This document shows positions 25,591 to 37,160 of a stretch of DNA of 64,000 bases, piece after piece; position 1 is the stretch's first letter, and each line of letters starts with the position of its first letter. The stretch spans positions 123,197,050 through 123,261,049 of the forward strand of contig OX421961.1 of NCBI GenBank assembly GCA_949128115.1, read 5' to 3'. Made by a program: the position numbers and the translations under genes. Origin of the DNA: Anaspis maculata. Lineage: Eukaryota; Arthropoda; Insecta; Coleoptera; Scraptiidae. Below the pieces are notes generated by a model. The model saw only the letters and a program-made list of their open reading frames with translations, searched no databases and was not told the origin of the DNA.

Positions 25591-28500
25591 ATGTTCGTTC
25601 GTCAGATGTTGCGATTGGAAAGAGTGGTTGCCAACTTCAAAAGTGGTGACCGATCGTTTTCAAAGTCACGTGGGTTGAAGCCTGAAGTCACGTGGGTTGA
25701 AACCTGAACTTTTTGGATAACAATTGTGTCTTTTCTTCTATATTTGTGTTCGTTCGTCAGATGTTGCGTTTGAAACAAGTAGCTGCCAACATCAAAAGTG
25801 GTGACCGATCGTTCTAAAAGTCACGTGGGTTGAAGCCTGAAGTCACGTGGGTTGGAGCCTGGAGTCACGTGGGTTCAAACCTGAACTTTCTGAATAACAA
25901 TTTCGATATTTTTTTTTGATATTTGTGTTCGTTCGTCAGATGTTGCGTTTGGAACAAGTAGCTGCCAACTCCAAAAGTGGTGACCGATCGTTTTAAAAGT
26001 CATGTGGGTTGAAGCCTGAAGTCACGTGGGTTGAAGCCTGGAGTCACGTGGGTTGAAGCCTGAAGTCACGTGGGTTGGAGCCTGGAGTCACGTGGGTTCA
26101 AACCTGACCTTTTTGGATAACAATTGTGTCTTTTTTTCTATATTTGTGTTCGTTCGTCGGATGTTGCGTTTGGAAAGAGTAGCTGCCAACTTCAAAAGTG
26201 GTGACCGATCGATTTCAAAGTCACGTGGGTTGAAGCCCGAAGTCACGTGGGTTGAAGCCTGGAGTCACGTGAGTTGAAGCCTGAAGTCACGTGGGTTAAA
26301 ACCTGAACTTTTTAGATAACAATTGTGTCTTTTCTTCTATATTTGTGTTCGTTCGTCAGATGTTGCGTTTGAAACAAGTAGCTGCCAACATCAAAAGTGG
26401 TGACCGATCGTTTTAAAAGTCACGTGGGTTGAAGCCTGAAGTCACGTGGGTTGGAGCTTGGAGTCACGTGGGTTCAAACCTGAACTTCTTGAATAACAAT
26501 TTCGTTATTTTTTTTTTGATATTTGTGTTCGTTCGTCAGATGTTGCGTTTGGAACAAGTAGCTGCCTACTCCAAAAGTGGTGACCGATCAATTTAAAAGT
26601 CACGTGGGTTGAAGCCTGAAGTCACGTGGGTTGAAGCCTAAAGTCACGTGGGTTGAAGCCTGAAGTCACGTGGGTTGAAACCTGAACTTTTTGGATAACA
26701 ATTGTGTCTTTTCTTCTATATTTGTGTTCGTTCGTCAGATGTTGCGTTAGGAACAAGTAGCTGCCAACATCAAAAGTGGTGACCGATCGTTTTAAAAGTC
26801 ACGTGGGTTGAAGCCTGAAGTCACGTGGGTTGGAGCCTGGAGTCACGTGGGTCCAAACCTGAACTTTTTGGATAACAATTGTGTCTTTCTTTCTATATTT
26901 GTGTTCGTTCGTCGGATGTTGCGTTTGGAAAGAGTAGCTGCCAACTTCAAAAGTGGTGACCGATCGATTCCAAAGTCACGTGGGTAAAAGCCTGAAGTCA
27001 CGTGGGTTGAAGCCTGAAGGCACGTGGATTGAAGCCTGAAGTCACGTGGGTTAAAACCTGAACTTTTTGGATAACAATTTCGATATTTTTTTTTTGATAT
27101 TTGTGTTCGTTCGTCAGATGTTGCGTTTGGAACAAGTAGCTGCCAACTCCAAAAGTGGTGACCGATCGTTTTAAAAGTCACGTGGGTTGAAGCCTGAAGT
27201 CACGTGGATTGGAGCCTGGAGTCACGTGGGTTCAAACCTGAACTTTTTGAATAATAATTTCGATATTTTTTTTTTGATATTTGTGTTCGTTCGTCAGATG
27301 TTGCGTTTGGAACAAGTAGCTGCCAACTCCAAAAGTGGTGACCGATCGTTTTAAAAGTCACGTGGGTTGAAGCCTGAAGTCACGTGGGTTGAAGCCTGGA
27401 GTCACGTGGGTTGAAGCCTGAAGTCACGTGGGTTGAAACCTGAACTTTTTGGATAACAATTGCGTCTTTTCTTCTATATTTGTGTTCGTTCGTCAGATGT
27501 TGCGTTTGGAAAGAGTAGTTGCCAACTTCAAAAGTGGTGACCGATCGTTTTCAAAGTCACGTGGGTTGAAGCCTGAAGTCACGTGGGTTGAAGCCTAAAG
27601 TCACGTGTGTTGAAGCCTGAAGTCACGTGGGTTGAAACCTGAACTTTTTGGATAACAATTGTGTCTTTTCTTCTATATTTGTGTTCGTTCGTCAGATGTT
27701 GCGTTAGGAACAAGTAGCTGCCAACATCAAAAGTGGTGACCGATCGTTTTAAAAGTCACGTGGGTTGAAGCCTGAAGTCACGTGATTTGGAGCCTGGAGT
27801 CACGTGGGTTCAAACCTGAACTTTTTGGATAACAATTGTGTCTTTTTCTCTATATTTGTGTTCGTTCGTCGGATGTTGCGTTTGGAAAGAGTAGCTGCCA
27901 ACTTCAAAAGTGGTGTCCGATCGATTTCAAAGTCACGTGGGTTGAAGCCCGAAGTCACGTGGGTTGAAGCCTGAAGTCACGTGGGTTGAAGCCTGAAGTC
28001 ACGTGGGTTAAAACCTGAACTATTTAGATAACAATTGTGTCTTTTCTTCTATATTTGTGTTCGTTCGTCAGATGTTGCGTTTGAAACAAGTAGCTGCCAA
28101 CATCAAAAGTGGTGACCGATCGTTTTAAAAGTCACGTGGGTTGAAGCCTGAAGTCACGTGGGTTGTAGCCTGGAGTCACGTGGGTTCAAACCTGAACTTT
28201 TTGAATAACAATTTCGTTTTTTTTTTTTTGATATTTGTGTTCGTTCGTCAGATGTTGCGTTTGGAACAAGTAGCTGCCAACTCCAAAAGTGGTGACCGAT
28301 CGTTTTGAAAGTCACGTGGGTTGAAGCCTGGAGTCACGTGGGTTAAAGCCTGGAGTCACGTTGGTTGAAGCCTGAAGTCACGTGGGTTAAAACCTGAACT
28401 TTTTGGATAACAATTGCGTCTTTTCTTCTATATTTGTGTTCGTTCGTCAGATGTTGCGTTTGGAACAAGTAGCTGCCAACATCAAAAGTGGTGACCGATC

Positions 28501-31500
28501 GTTTTCAAAGTCACGTGGGTTGAAGCCTGAAGTCACGTGGGTTGAAGCCTAAAGTCACGTGGGTTGAAGCCTGAAGTCACGTGGGTTGAAACCTGAACTT
28601 TTTGGATAACAATTGTGTCTTTTCTTCTATATTTGTGTTCGTTCGTCGGATGTTGCGTTAGGAACAAGTAGCTGCCAACATCAAAAGCGGTGACCGATCG
28701 TTTTAAAAGTCACGTGGGTTGAAGCCTGAAGTCACGTGGGTTGGAGCCTGGAGTCACGTGGGTTCAAGCCTGAACTTTTTGGATAACATTTGTGTCTTTT
28801 TTCTATATTTGTGTTCGTTCGTCAGATGTTGCGATTGGAAAGAGTGGTTGCCAACTTCAAAAGTGGTGACCGATCGTTTTCAAAGTCACGTGGGTTGAAG
28901 CCTGAAGTCACGTGGGTTGAAACCTGAACTTTTTGGATAACAATTGTGTCTTTTCTTCTATATTTGTGTTCGTTCGTCAGATGTTGCGTTTGAAACAAGT
29001 AGCTGCCAACATCAAAAGTGGTGACCGATCGTTTTAAAAGTCACGTGGGTTGAAGCCTGAAGTCACGTGGGTTGGAGCCTGGAGTCACGTGGGTTCAAAC
29101 CTGAACTTTTTGAATAACAATTTCGATATTTTTTTTTTGATATTTGTGTTCGTTCGTCAGATGTTGCGTTTGGAACAAGTAGCTGCCAACTCCAAAAGTG
29201 GTGACCTATCGTTTTAAAAGTCATGTGGGTTGAAGCCTGAAGTCACGTGGGTTGAAGCCTGGAGTCACGTGGGTTGAAGCCTGATGTCACGTGGGTTAAA
29301 ACCTGAACTTTTTGGATAACAATTGCGTCTTTTCTTCTATATTTGTGTTCGTTCGTCAGATGTTGCGTTTGGAACAAGTAGCTGCCAACATCAATTGCGG
29401 TGACCGATCGTTTCAAAAGTCACGTGTGTTGAAGCCTGAAGTCACGTGGGTTGGAGCCTGGAGTCACGTGGGTTCAAACCTGAACTTTTTGGATAACAAT
29501 TGTGTCTTTCTTTCTATATTTGTGTTCGTTCGTCGGATGTTGCGTTTGGAAAGAGTAGCTGCCAACTTCAAAAGTGGTGACCGATCGTTTTAAAAGTCAC
29601 GTGGGTTGAAGCCTGAAGTCACGTGGGTTGGAGCCTGGAGTCACGTGGGTTCAAACCTGAACTTTTTGGATAACAATTGTGTCTTTCTTTCTATATTTGT
29701 GTTCGTTCGTCGGATGTTGCGTTTGGAAAGAGTAGCTGCCAACTTCAAAAGTGGTGACCGATCGATTCCAAAGTCACGTGGGTAAAAGCCTGAAGTCACG
29801 TGGGTTGAAGCCTGAAGGCACGTGGATTGAAGCCTGAAGTCACGTGGGTTAAAACCTGAACTTTTTGGATAACAATTGTGTCTTTTCTTCTATATATGTG
29901 TTCGTTCGTCAGATGTTGCGTTTGAAACAAGTAGCTGCCAACATCAAAAGTGGTGACCGATCGTTTTAAAAGTCACGTGGGTTGAAGCCTGAAGTCACGT
30001 GGATTGGAGCCTGGAGTCACGTGGGTTCAAACCTGAACTTTTTGAATAACAATTTCGATATTTTTTTTTTGATATTTGTGTTCGTTCGTCAGATGTTGCG
30101 TTTGGAACAAGTAGCTGCCAACTCCAAAAGTGGTGACCGATCGTTTTAAAAGTCACGTGGGTTGAAGCCTGAAGTCACGTGGGTTGAAGCCTGGAGTCAC
30201 GTGGGTTGAAGCCTGAAGTCACGTGGGTTAAAACCTGAACTTTTTGGATAACAATTGCGTCTTTTCTTCTATATTTGTGTTCGTTCGTCAGATGTTGCGT
30301 TTGGAAAGAGTAGTTGCCAACTTCAAAAGTGGTGACCGATCGTTTTCAAAGTCACGTGGGTTGAAGCCTGAAGTCACGTGGGTTGAAGCCTAAAGTCACG
30401 TGTGTTGAAGCCTGAAGTCACGTGGGTTGAAACCTGAACTTTTTGGATAACAATTGTGTCTTTTCTTCTATATTTGTGTTCGTTCGTCAGATGTTGCGTT
30501 AGGAACAAGTAGCTGCCAACATCAAAAGTGGTGACCGATCGTTTTAAAAGTCACGTGGGTTGAAGCCTGAAGTCACGTGATTTGGAGCCTGGAGTCACGT
30601 GGGTTCAAACCTGAACTTTTTGGATAACAATTGTGTCTTTTTCTCTATATTTGTGTTCGTTCGTCGGATGTTGCGTTTGGAAAGAGTAGCTGCCAACTTC
30701 AAAAGTGGTGTCCGATCGATTTCAAAGTCACGTGGGTTGAAGCCCGAAGTCACGTGGGTTGAAGCCTGAAGTCACGTGGGTTGAAGCCTGAAGTCACGTG
30801 GGTTGGAGCCTGGAGTCACGTGGGTTCAAGCCTGAACTTTTTGGATAACATTTGTGTCTTTTTTCTATATTTGTGTTCGTTCGTCAGATGTTGCGATTGG
30901 AAAGAGTGGTTGCCAACTTCAAAAGTGGTGACCGATCGTTTTCAAAGTCACGTGGGTTGAAGCCTGAAGTCACGTGGGTTGAAACCTGAACTTTTTGGAT
31001 AACAATTGTGTCTTTTCTTCTATATTTGTGTTCGTTCGTCAGATGTTGCGTTTGAAACAAGTAGCTGCCAACATCAAAAGTGGTGACCGATCGTTTTAAA
31101 AGTCACGTGGGTTGAAGCCTGAAGTCACGTGGGTTGGAGCCTGGAGTCACGTGGGTTCAAACCTGAACTTTTTGAATAACAATTTCGATATTTTTTTTTG
31201 ATATTTGTGTTCGTTCGTCAGATGTTGCGTTTGGAACAAGTAGCTGCCAACATCAAAAGTGGTGACCGATCGTTTTAAAAGTCACGTGGGTTGAAGTCTG
31301 AAGTCACGTGGGTTGAAGCCTGAAGTCACTTGGGTTGAAGCCTGATGTCACGTGGGTTAAAACCTGAACTTTTTGGATAACAATTGCGTCTTTTCTTCTA
31401 TATTTGTGTTCGTTCGTCAGATCTTGCGTTTGGAACAAGTAGCTGCCAACATCAATTGCGGTGACCGATCGTTTCAAAAGTCACGTGTGTTGAAGCCTGA

Positions 31501-32400
31501 AGTCACGTGGGTTGGAGCCTGGAGTCACGTGGGTTCAAACCTGAACTTTTTGGATAACAATTGTGTCTTTCTTTCTATATTTGTGTTCGTTCGTCGGATG
31601 TTGCGTTTGGAAAGAGTAGCTGCCAACTTCAAAAGTGGTGACCGATCGATTCCAAAGTCACGTGGGTAAAAGCCTGAAGTCACGTGGGTTGAAGCCTGGA
31701 GTCACGTGGGTTGAAGCCTGAAGTCACGTGGGTTAAAACCTGAACTTTTTAGATAACAATTGTGTCTTTTCTTCTATATTTGTGTTCGTCCGTCAGATGT
31801 TGCGTTTGAAACAAGTAGCTGCCAACATCAAAAGTGGTGACCGATCGTTTTAAAAGTCACGTGGGTTGAAGCCTGAAGTCACGTGGGTTGAAGCCTGAAG
31901 TCACGTGGGTTCAAACCTGAACTTTCTGAATAACAATTTCGATATTTTTTTTTGATATTTGTGTTCGTTCGTCAGATGTTGCGTTTGGAACAAGTAGCTG
32001 CCAACTCCAAAAGTGGTGACCGATCGTTTTAAAAGTCATGTGGGTTGAAGCCTGAAGTCACGTGGGTTGAAGCCTGGAGTCACGTGGGTTGAAGCCTGAA
32101 GTCACGTGGGTTGGAGCCTGGAGTCACGTGGGTTCAAACCTGACCTTTTTGGATAACAATTGTGTCTTTTTTTCTATATTTGTGTTCGTCCGTCGGATGT
32201 TGCGTTTGGAAAGAGTAGCTGCCAACTTCAAAAGTGGTGACCGATCGATTTCAAAGTCACGTGGGTTGAAGCCCGAAGTCACGTGGGTTGAAGCCTGGAG
32301 TCACGTGAGTTGAAGCCTGAAGTCACGTGGGTTAAAACCTGAACTTTTTAGATAACAATTGTGTCTTTTCTTCTATATTTGTGTTCGTTCGTCAGATGTT
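25591..32400 (+). repeat. Satellite block between inversion 5 and MITE region
   Basis: Forward monomers only. 25.6-28.4 kb is the counterpart of 1-2.8 kb. 27.2-29.6 kb recurs at 36.1-38.5 kb at an offset of 8,904 bp, marked by GTGACCTATCG at 29,201 and 38,105. 31.3-31.8 kb resembles 10.3-10.8 kb. The stretch around 26,585-26,709 is the closest paralogue of the MITE-bearing monomer (shared GATCAATTTAAAAG) but has no insertion. Nothing non-satellite is seen. Confidence 0.88.
26690..26712 (+). other. Empty-site paralogue of the MITE insertion
   Basis: This tract reads GGATAACAATTGTGTC without interruption. It lies 6,036 bp upstream of the matching, interrupted position in the first MITE-bearing unit and shares the upstream private variant GATCAATTTAAAAG. 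It serves as the pre-insertion state and indicates that the MITE duplicated only the dinucleotide AT in the centre of ACAATTGT. Confidence 0.75.
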
Positions 32401-32738
32401 GCGTTTGAAACAAGTAGCTGCCAACATCAAAAGTGGTGACCGATCGTTTTAAAAGTCACGTGGGTTGAAGCCTGAAGTCACGTGGGTTGGAGCTTGGAGT
32501 CACGTGGGTTTAAACCTGAACTTCTTGAATAACAATTTCGTTATTTTTTTTTTGATATTTGTGTTCGTTCGTCAGATGTTGCGTTTGGAACAAGTAGCTG
32601 CCTACTCCAAAAGTGGTGACCGATCAATTTAAAAGTCACGTGGGTTGAAGCCTGAAGTCACGTGGGTTGAAGCCTAAAGTCACGTGGGTTGAAGCCTGAA
32701 GTCACGTGGGTTGAAACCTGAACTTTTTGGATAACAAT

Positions 32739-32791
32739 GGGGCCTTGCACTGCCACTTTTACACACCGAGGGCGCCACGACCGTTGGGGGC
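32739..32791 (+). repeat. MITE copy 1, left terminal inverted repeat
   Basis: Outer 11 bp GGGGCCTTGCA, an 18-bp less conserved spacer, then a 24-bp inner block ending GGGGGC. It pairs with the right end as described for the element. Confidence 0.85.
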
Positions 32792-32973
32792 AAATTTGAC
32801 AATTTTGACGGCGTTGACGCTTCAGCGACCGACGTCCGTCATTTTATGTCTTGATTTGAAATTTGGATAACCTCTGTTTCTTGCTTGACGTCTCCAGTCA
32901 CTGTCAGTTACTGGTCAAACTACTCAAACTCCCCTGTTTTTCGCGTCATTACGCCCGCTTTATCGAAGTAGGC

Positions 32974-33025
32974 GCCCCCTACAGTAGTGGCGACCTCACG
33001 TTGAGTTTTTCAATTGCAAGGCCCC
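32974..33025 (-). repeat. MITE copy 1, right terminal inverted repeat
   Basis: Begins GCCCCCTACAGTAGTGGCGA and ends TTGCAAGGCCCC. Reversed, it repeats the left end with four mismatches in the inner 24-bp block and a spacer one base shorter. Confidence 0.85.
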
Positions 33026-34780
33026 ATTGTGTCTTTTCTTCTATATTTGTGTTCGTTCGTCAGATGTTGCGTTAGGAACAAGTAGCTGCCAACATCAAAA
33101 GTGGTGACCGATCGTTTTAAAAGTCACGTGGGTTGAAGCCTGAAGTCACGTGGGTTGAAGCCTAAAGTCACGTGGGTTGAAGCCTGAAGTCACGTGGGTT
33201 GAAACCTGAACTTTTTGGATAACAATTGTGTCTTTTCTTCTATATTTGTGTTCGTTCGTCAGATGTTGCGTTAGGAACAAGTAGCTGCCAACATCAAAAG
33301 TGGTGACCGATCGTTTTAAAAGTCACGTGGGTTGAAGCCTGAAGTCACGTGGGTTGGAGCCTGGAGTCACGTGGGTTCAAACCTGAACTTTTTGGATAAC
33401 AATTGTGTCTTTCTTTCTATATTTGTGTTCGTTCGTCGGATGTTGCGTTTGGAAAGAGTAGCTGCCAACTTCAAAAGTGGTGACCGATCGATTCCAAAGT
33501 CACGTGGGTAAAAGCCTGAAGTCACGTGGGTTGAAGCCTGAAGGCACGTGGATTGAAGCCTGAAGTCACGTGGGTTAAAACCTGAACTTTTTGGATAACA
33601 ATTTCGATATTTTTTTTTTGATATTTGTGTTCGTTCGTCAGATGTTGCGTTTGGAACAAGTAGCTGCCAACTCCAAAAGTGGTGACCGATCGTTTTAAAA
33701 GTCACGTGGGTTGAAGCCTGAAGTCACGTGGATTGGAGCCTGGAGTCACGTGGGTTCAAACCTGAACTTTTTGAATAACAATTTCGATATTTTTTTTTTG
33801 ATATTTGTGTTCGTTCGTCAGATGTTGCGTTTGGAACAAGTAGCTGCCAACTCCAAAAGTGGTGACCGATCGTTTTAAAAGTCACGTGGGTTGAAGCCTG
33901 AAGTCACGTGGGTTGAAGCCTGGAGTCACGTGGGTTGAAGCCTGAAGTCACGTGGGTTGAAACCTGAACTTTTTGGATAACAATTGCGTCTTTTCTTCTA
34001 TATTTGTGTTCGTTCGTCAGATGTTGCGTTTGGAAAGAGTAGTTGCCAACTTCAAAAGTGGTGACCGATCGTTTTCAAAGTCACGTGGGTTGAAGCCTGA
34101 AGTCACGTGGGTTGAAGCCTAAAGTCACGTGTGTTGAAGCCTGAAGTCACGTGGGTTGAAACCTGAACTTTTTGGATAACAATTGTGTCTTTTCTTCTAT
34201 ATTTGTGTTCGTTCGTCAGATGTTGCGTTAGGAACAAGTAGCTGCCAACATCAAAAGTGGTGACCGATCGTTTTAAAAGTCACGTGGGTTGAAGCCTGAA
34301 GTCACGTGATTTGGAGCCTGGAGTCACGTGGGTTCAAACCTGAACTTTTTGGATAACAATTGTGTCTTTTTCTCTATATTTGTGTTCGTTCGTCGGATGT
34401 TGCGTTTGGAAAGAGTAGCTGCCAACTTCAAAAGTGGTGTCCGATCGATTTCAAAGTCACGTGGGTTGAAGCCCGAAGTCACGTGGGTTGAAGCCTGAAG
34501 TCACGTGGGTTGAAGCCTGAAGTCACGTGGGTTAAAACCTGAACTTTTTAGATAACAATTGTGTCTTTTCTTCTATATTTGTGTTCGTTCGTCAGATGTT
34601 GCGTTTGAAACAAGTAGCTGCCAACATCAAAAGTGGTGACCGATCGTTTTAAAAGTCACGTGGGTTGAAGCCTGAAGTCACGTGGGTTGGAGCCTGGAGT
34701 CACGTGGGTTCAAACCTGAACTTTTTGAATAACAATTTCGTTTTTTTTTTTTTGATATTTGTGTTCGTTCGTCAGATGTT

Positions 34781-37160
34781 GCGTTTGAAACAAGTAGCTG
34801 CCAACATCAAAAGTGGTGACCGATCGTTTTAAAAGTCACGTGGGTTGAAGCCTGAAGTCACGTGGGTTGGAGCTTGGAGTCACGTGGGTTTAAACCTGAA
34901 CTTCTTGAATAACAATTTCGTTATTTTTTTTTTGATATTTGTGTTCGTTCGTCAGATGTTGCGTTTGGAACAAGTAGCTGCCTACTCCAAAAGTGGTGAC
35001 CGATCAATTTAAAAGTCACGTGGGTTGAAGCCTGAAGTCACGTGGGTTGAAGCCTAAAGTCACGTGGGTTGAAGCCTGAAGTCACGTGGGTTGAAACCTG
35101 AACTTTTTGGATAACAATGGGGCCTTGCACTGCCACTTTTACACACCGAGGGCGCCACGACCGTTGGGGGCAAATTTGACAATTTTGACGGCGTTGACGC
35201 TTCAGCGACCGACGTCCGTCATTTTATGTCTTGATTTGAAATTTGGATAACCTCTGTTTCTTGCTTGACGTCTCCAGTCACTGTCAGTTACTGGTCAAAC
35301 TACTCAAACTCCCCTGTTTTTCGCGTCATTACGCCCGCTTTATCGAAGTAGGCGCCCCCTACAGTAGTGGCGACCTCACGTTGAGTTTTTCAATTGCAAG
35401 GCCCCATTGTGTCTTTTCTTCTATATTTGTGTTCGTTCGTCAGATGTTGCGTTAGGAACAAGTAGCTGCCAACATCAAAAGTGGTGACCGATCGTTTTAA
35501 AAGTCACGTGGGTTGAAGCCTGAAGTCACGTGGGTTGAAGCCTAAAGTCACGTGGGTTGAAGCCTGAAGTCACGTGGGTTGAAACCTGAACTTTTTGGAT
35601 AACAATTGTGTCTTTTCTTCTATATTTGTGTTCGTTCGTCAGATGTTGCGTTAGGAACAAGTAGCTGCCAACATCAAAAGTGGTGACCGATCGTTTTAAA
35701 AGTCACGTGGGTTGAAGCCTGAAGTCACGTGGGTTGGAGCCTGGAGTCACGTGGGTTCAAACCTGAACTTTTTGGATAACAATTGTGTCTTTCTTTCTAT
35801 ATTTGTGTTCGTTCGTCGGATGTTGCGTTTGGAAAGAGTAGCTGCCAACTTCAAAAGTGGTGACCGATCGATTCCAAAGTCACGTGGGTAAAAGCCTGAA
35901 GTCACGTGGGTTGAAGCCTGAAGGCACGTGGATTGAAGCCTGAAGTCACGTGGGTTAAAACCTGAACTTTTTGGATAACAATTTCGATATTTTTTTTTTG
36001 ATATTTGTGTTCGTTCGTCAGATGTTGCGTTTGGAACAAGTAGCTGCCAACTCCAAAAGTGGTGACCGATCGTTTTAAAAGTCACGTGGGTTGAAGCCTG
36101 AAGTCACGTGGATTGGAGCCTGGAGTCACGTGGGTTCAAACCTGAACTTTTTGAATAACAATTTCGATATTTTTTTTTTGATATTTGTGTTCGTTCGTCA
36201 GATGTTGCGTTTGGAACAAGTAGCTGCCAACTCCAAAAGTGGTGACCGATCGTTTTAAAAGTCACGTGGGTTGAAGCCTGAAGTCACGTGGGTTGAAGCC
36301 TGGAGTCACGTGGGTTGAAGCCTGAAGTCACGTGGGTTGAAACCTGAACTTTTTGGATAACAATTGCGTCTTTTCTTCTATATTTGTGTTCGTTCGTCAG
36401 ATGTTGCGTTTGGAAAGAGTAGTTGCCAACTTCAAAAGTGGTGACCGATCGTTTTCAAAGTCACGTGGGTTGAAGCCTGAAGTCACGTGGGTTGAAGCCT
36501 AAAGTCACGTGTGTTGAAGCCTGAAGTCACGTGGGTTGAAACCTGAACTTTTTGGATAACAATTGTGTCTTTTCTTCTATATTTGTGTTCGTTCGTCAGA
36601 TGTTGCGTTAGGAACAAGTAGCTGCCAACATCAAAAGTGGTGACCGATCGTTTTAAAAGTCACGTGGGTTGAAGCCTGAAGTCACGTGATTTGGAGCCTG
36701 GAGTCACGTGGGTTCAAACCTGAACTTTTTGGATAACAATTGTGTCTTTTTCTCTATATTTGTGTTCGTTCGTCGGATGTTGCGTTTGGAAAGAGTAGCT
36801 GCCAACTTCAAAAGTGGTGTCCGATCGATTTCAAAGTCACGTGGGTTGAAGCCCGAAGTCACGTGGGTTGAAGCCTGAAGTCACGTGGGTTGAAGCCTGA
36901 AGTCACGTGGGTTAAAACCTGAACTTTTTAGATAACAATTGTGTCTTTTCTTCTATATTTGTGTTCGTTCGTCAGATGTTGCGTTTGAAACAAGTAGCTG
37001 CCAACATCAAAAGTGGTGACCGATCGTTTTAAAAGTCACGTGGGTTGAAGCCTGAAGTCACGTGGGTTGGAGCCTGGAGTCACGTGGGTTCAAACCTGAA
37101 CTTTTTGAATAACAATTTCGTTTTTTTTTTTTTGATATTTGTGTTCGTTCGTCAGATGTT
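34781..37160 (+). repeat. 2,380-bp tandem duplication carrying MITE, copy 2
   Basis: Direct copy of the preceding unit with the MITE at the same internal position. At the right edge the array continues with a gcgtttGGAAC core instead of a third copy. I noticed no base differences between the two units in the lines compared, which suggests a young duplication or an assembly duplication. Confidence 0.92.
35119..35405. mobile_element. MITE-like non-autonomous DNA transposon, copy 2
   Basis: Same length, ends and flanking AT as the copy 2,380 bp upstream, with no differences noticed. Because the surrounding satellite is duplicated at the same spacing, this copy arose by segmental duplication and not by a second transposition. 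Its inverted repeats are at 35119-35171 and 35354-35405. Confidence 0.88.

Larger units (their letters stand above)
32739..33025. mobile_element. MITE-like non-autonomous DNA transposon, copy 1
   Basis: A 287-bp sequence unlike the satellite, inserted in the core palindrome ACAATTGT. The ends are perfect 11-bp inverted repeats, GGGGCCTTGCA and TGCAAGGCCCC. The inverted repeats extend imperfectly to about 52-53 bp (32739-32791 against 32974-33025). They include an inner 24-bp block (left GAGGGCGCCACGAC onward) matching the other end at 20 of 24 positions, after spacers of 18 and 17 bp. AT precedes and follows the element and the empty paralogue has a single AT, so the target duplication is 2 bp. 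There is no transposase frame. The 2-bp AT duplication recalls ISL2EU-type elements; Tc1/mariner would normally give TA. Family assignment is tentative, the insertion itself is not. Confidence 0.88.
32401..34780 (+). repeat. 2,380-bp tandem duplication carrying MITE, copy 1
   Basis: Unit of satellite monomers plus one MITE. Both copies share GGGTTTAAACC (against GGGTTCAAACC in related tracts), GATCAATTTAAAAG and the MITE. The junction at about 34,780 lies within the conserved ATATTTGTGTTCGTTCGTC stretch: a poly-T core is joined to a gcgtttGAAAC core, as expected for unequal exchange inside the core. Confidence 0.92.

Noticed and set aside
32863..33075. A 70-codon frame across the MITE and the adjoining satellite, repeated at 35,243-35,455.
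   Set aside because: It starts at TTG, crosses the element's right end into satellite sequence, and has no transposase motif. It is a by-product of a non-coding element.
35119..35405. Second MITE considered as an independent insertion.
   Set aside because: The same internal position in a 2,380-bp duplicated unit, the same flanks, and shared private variants around it show segmental duplication instead.
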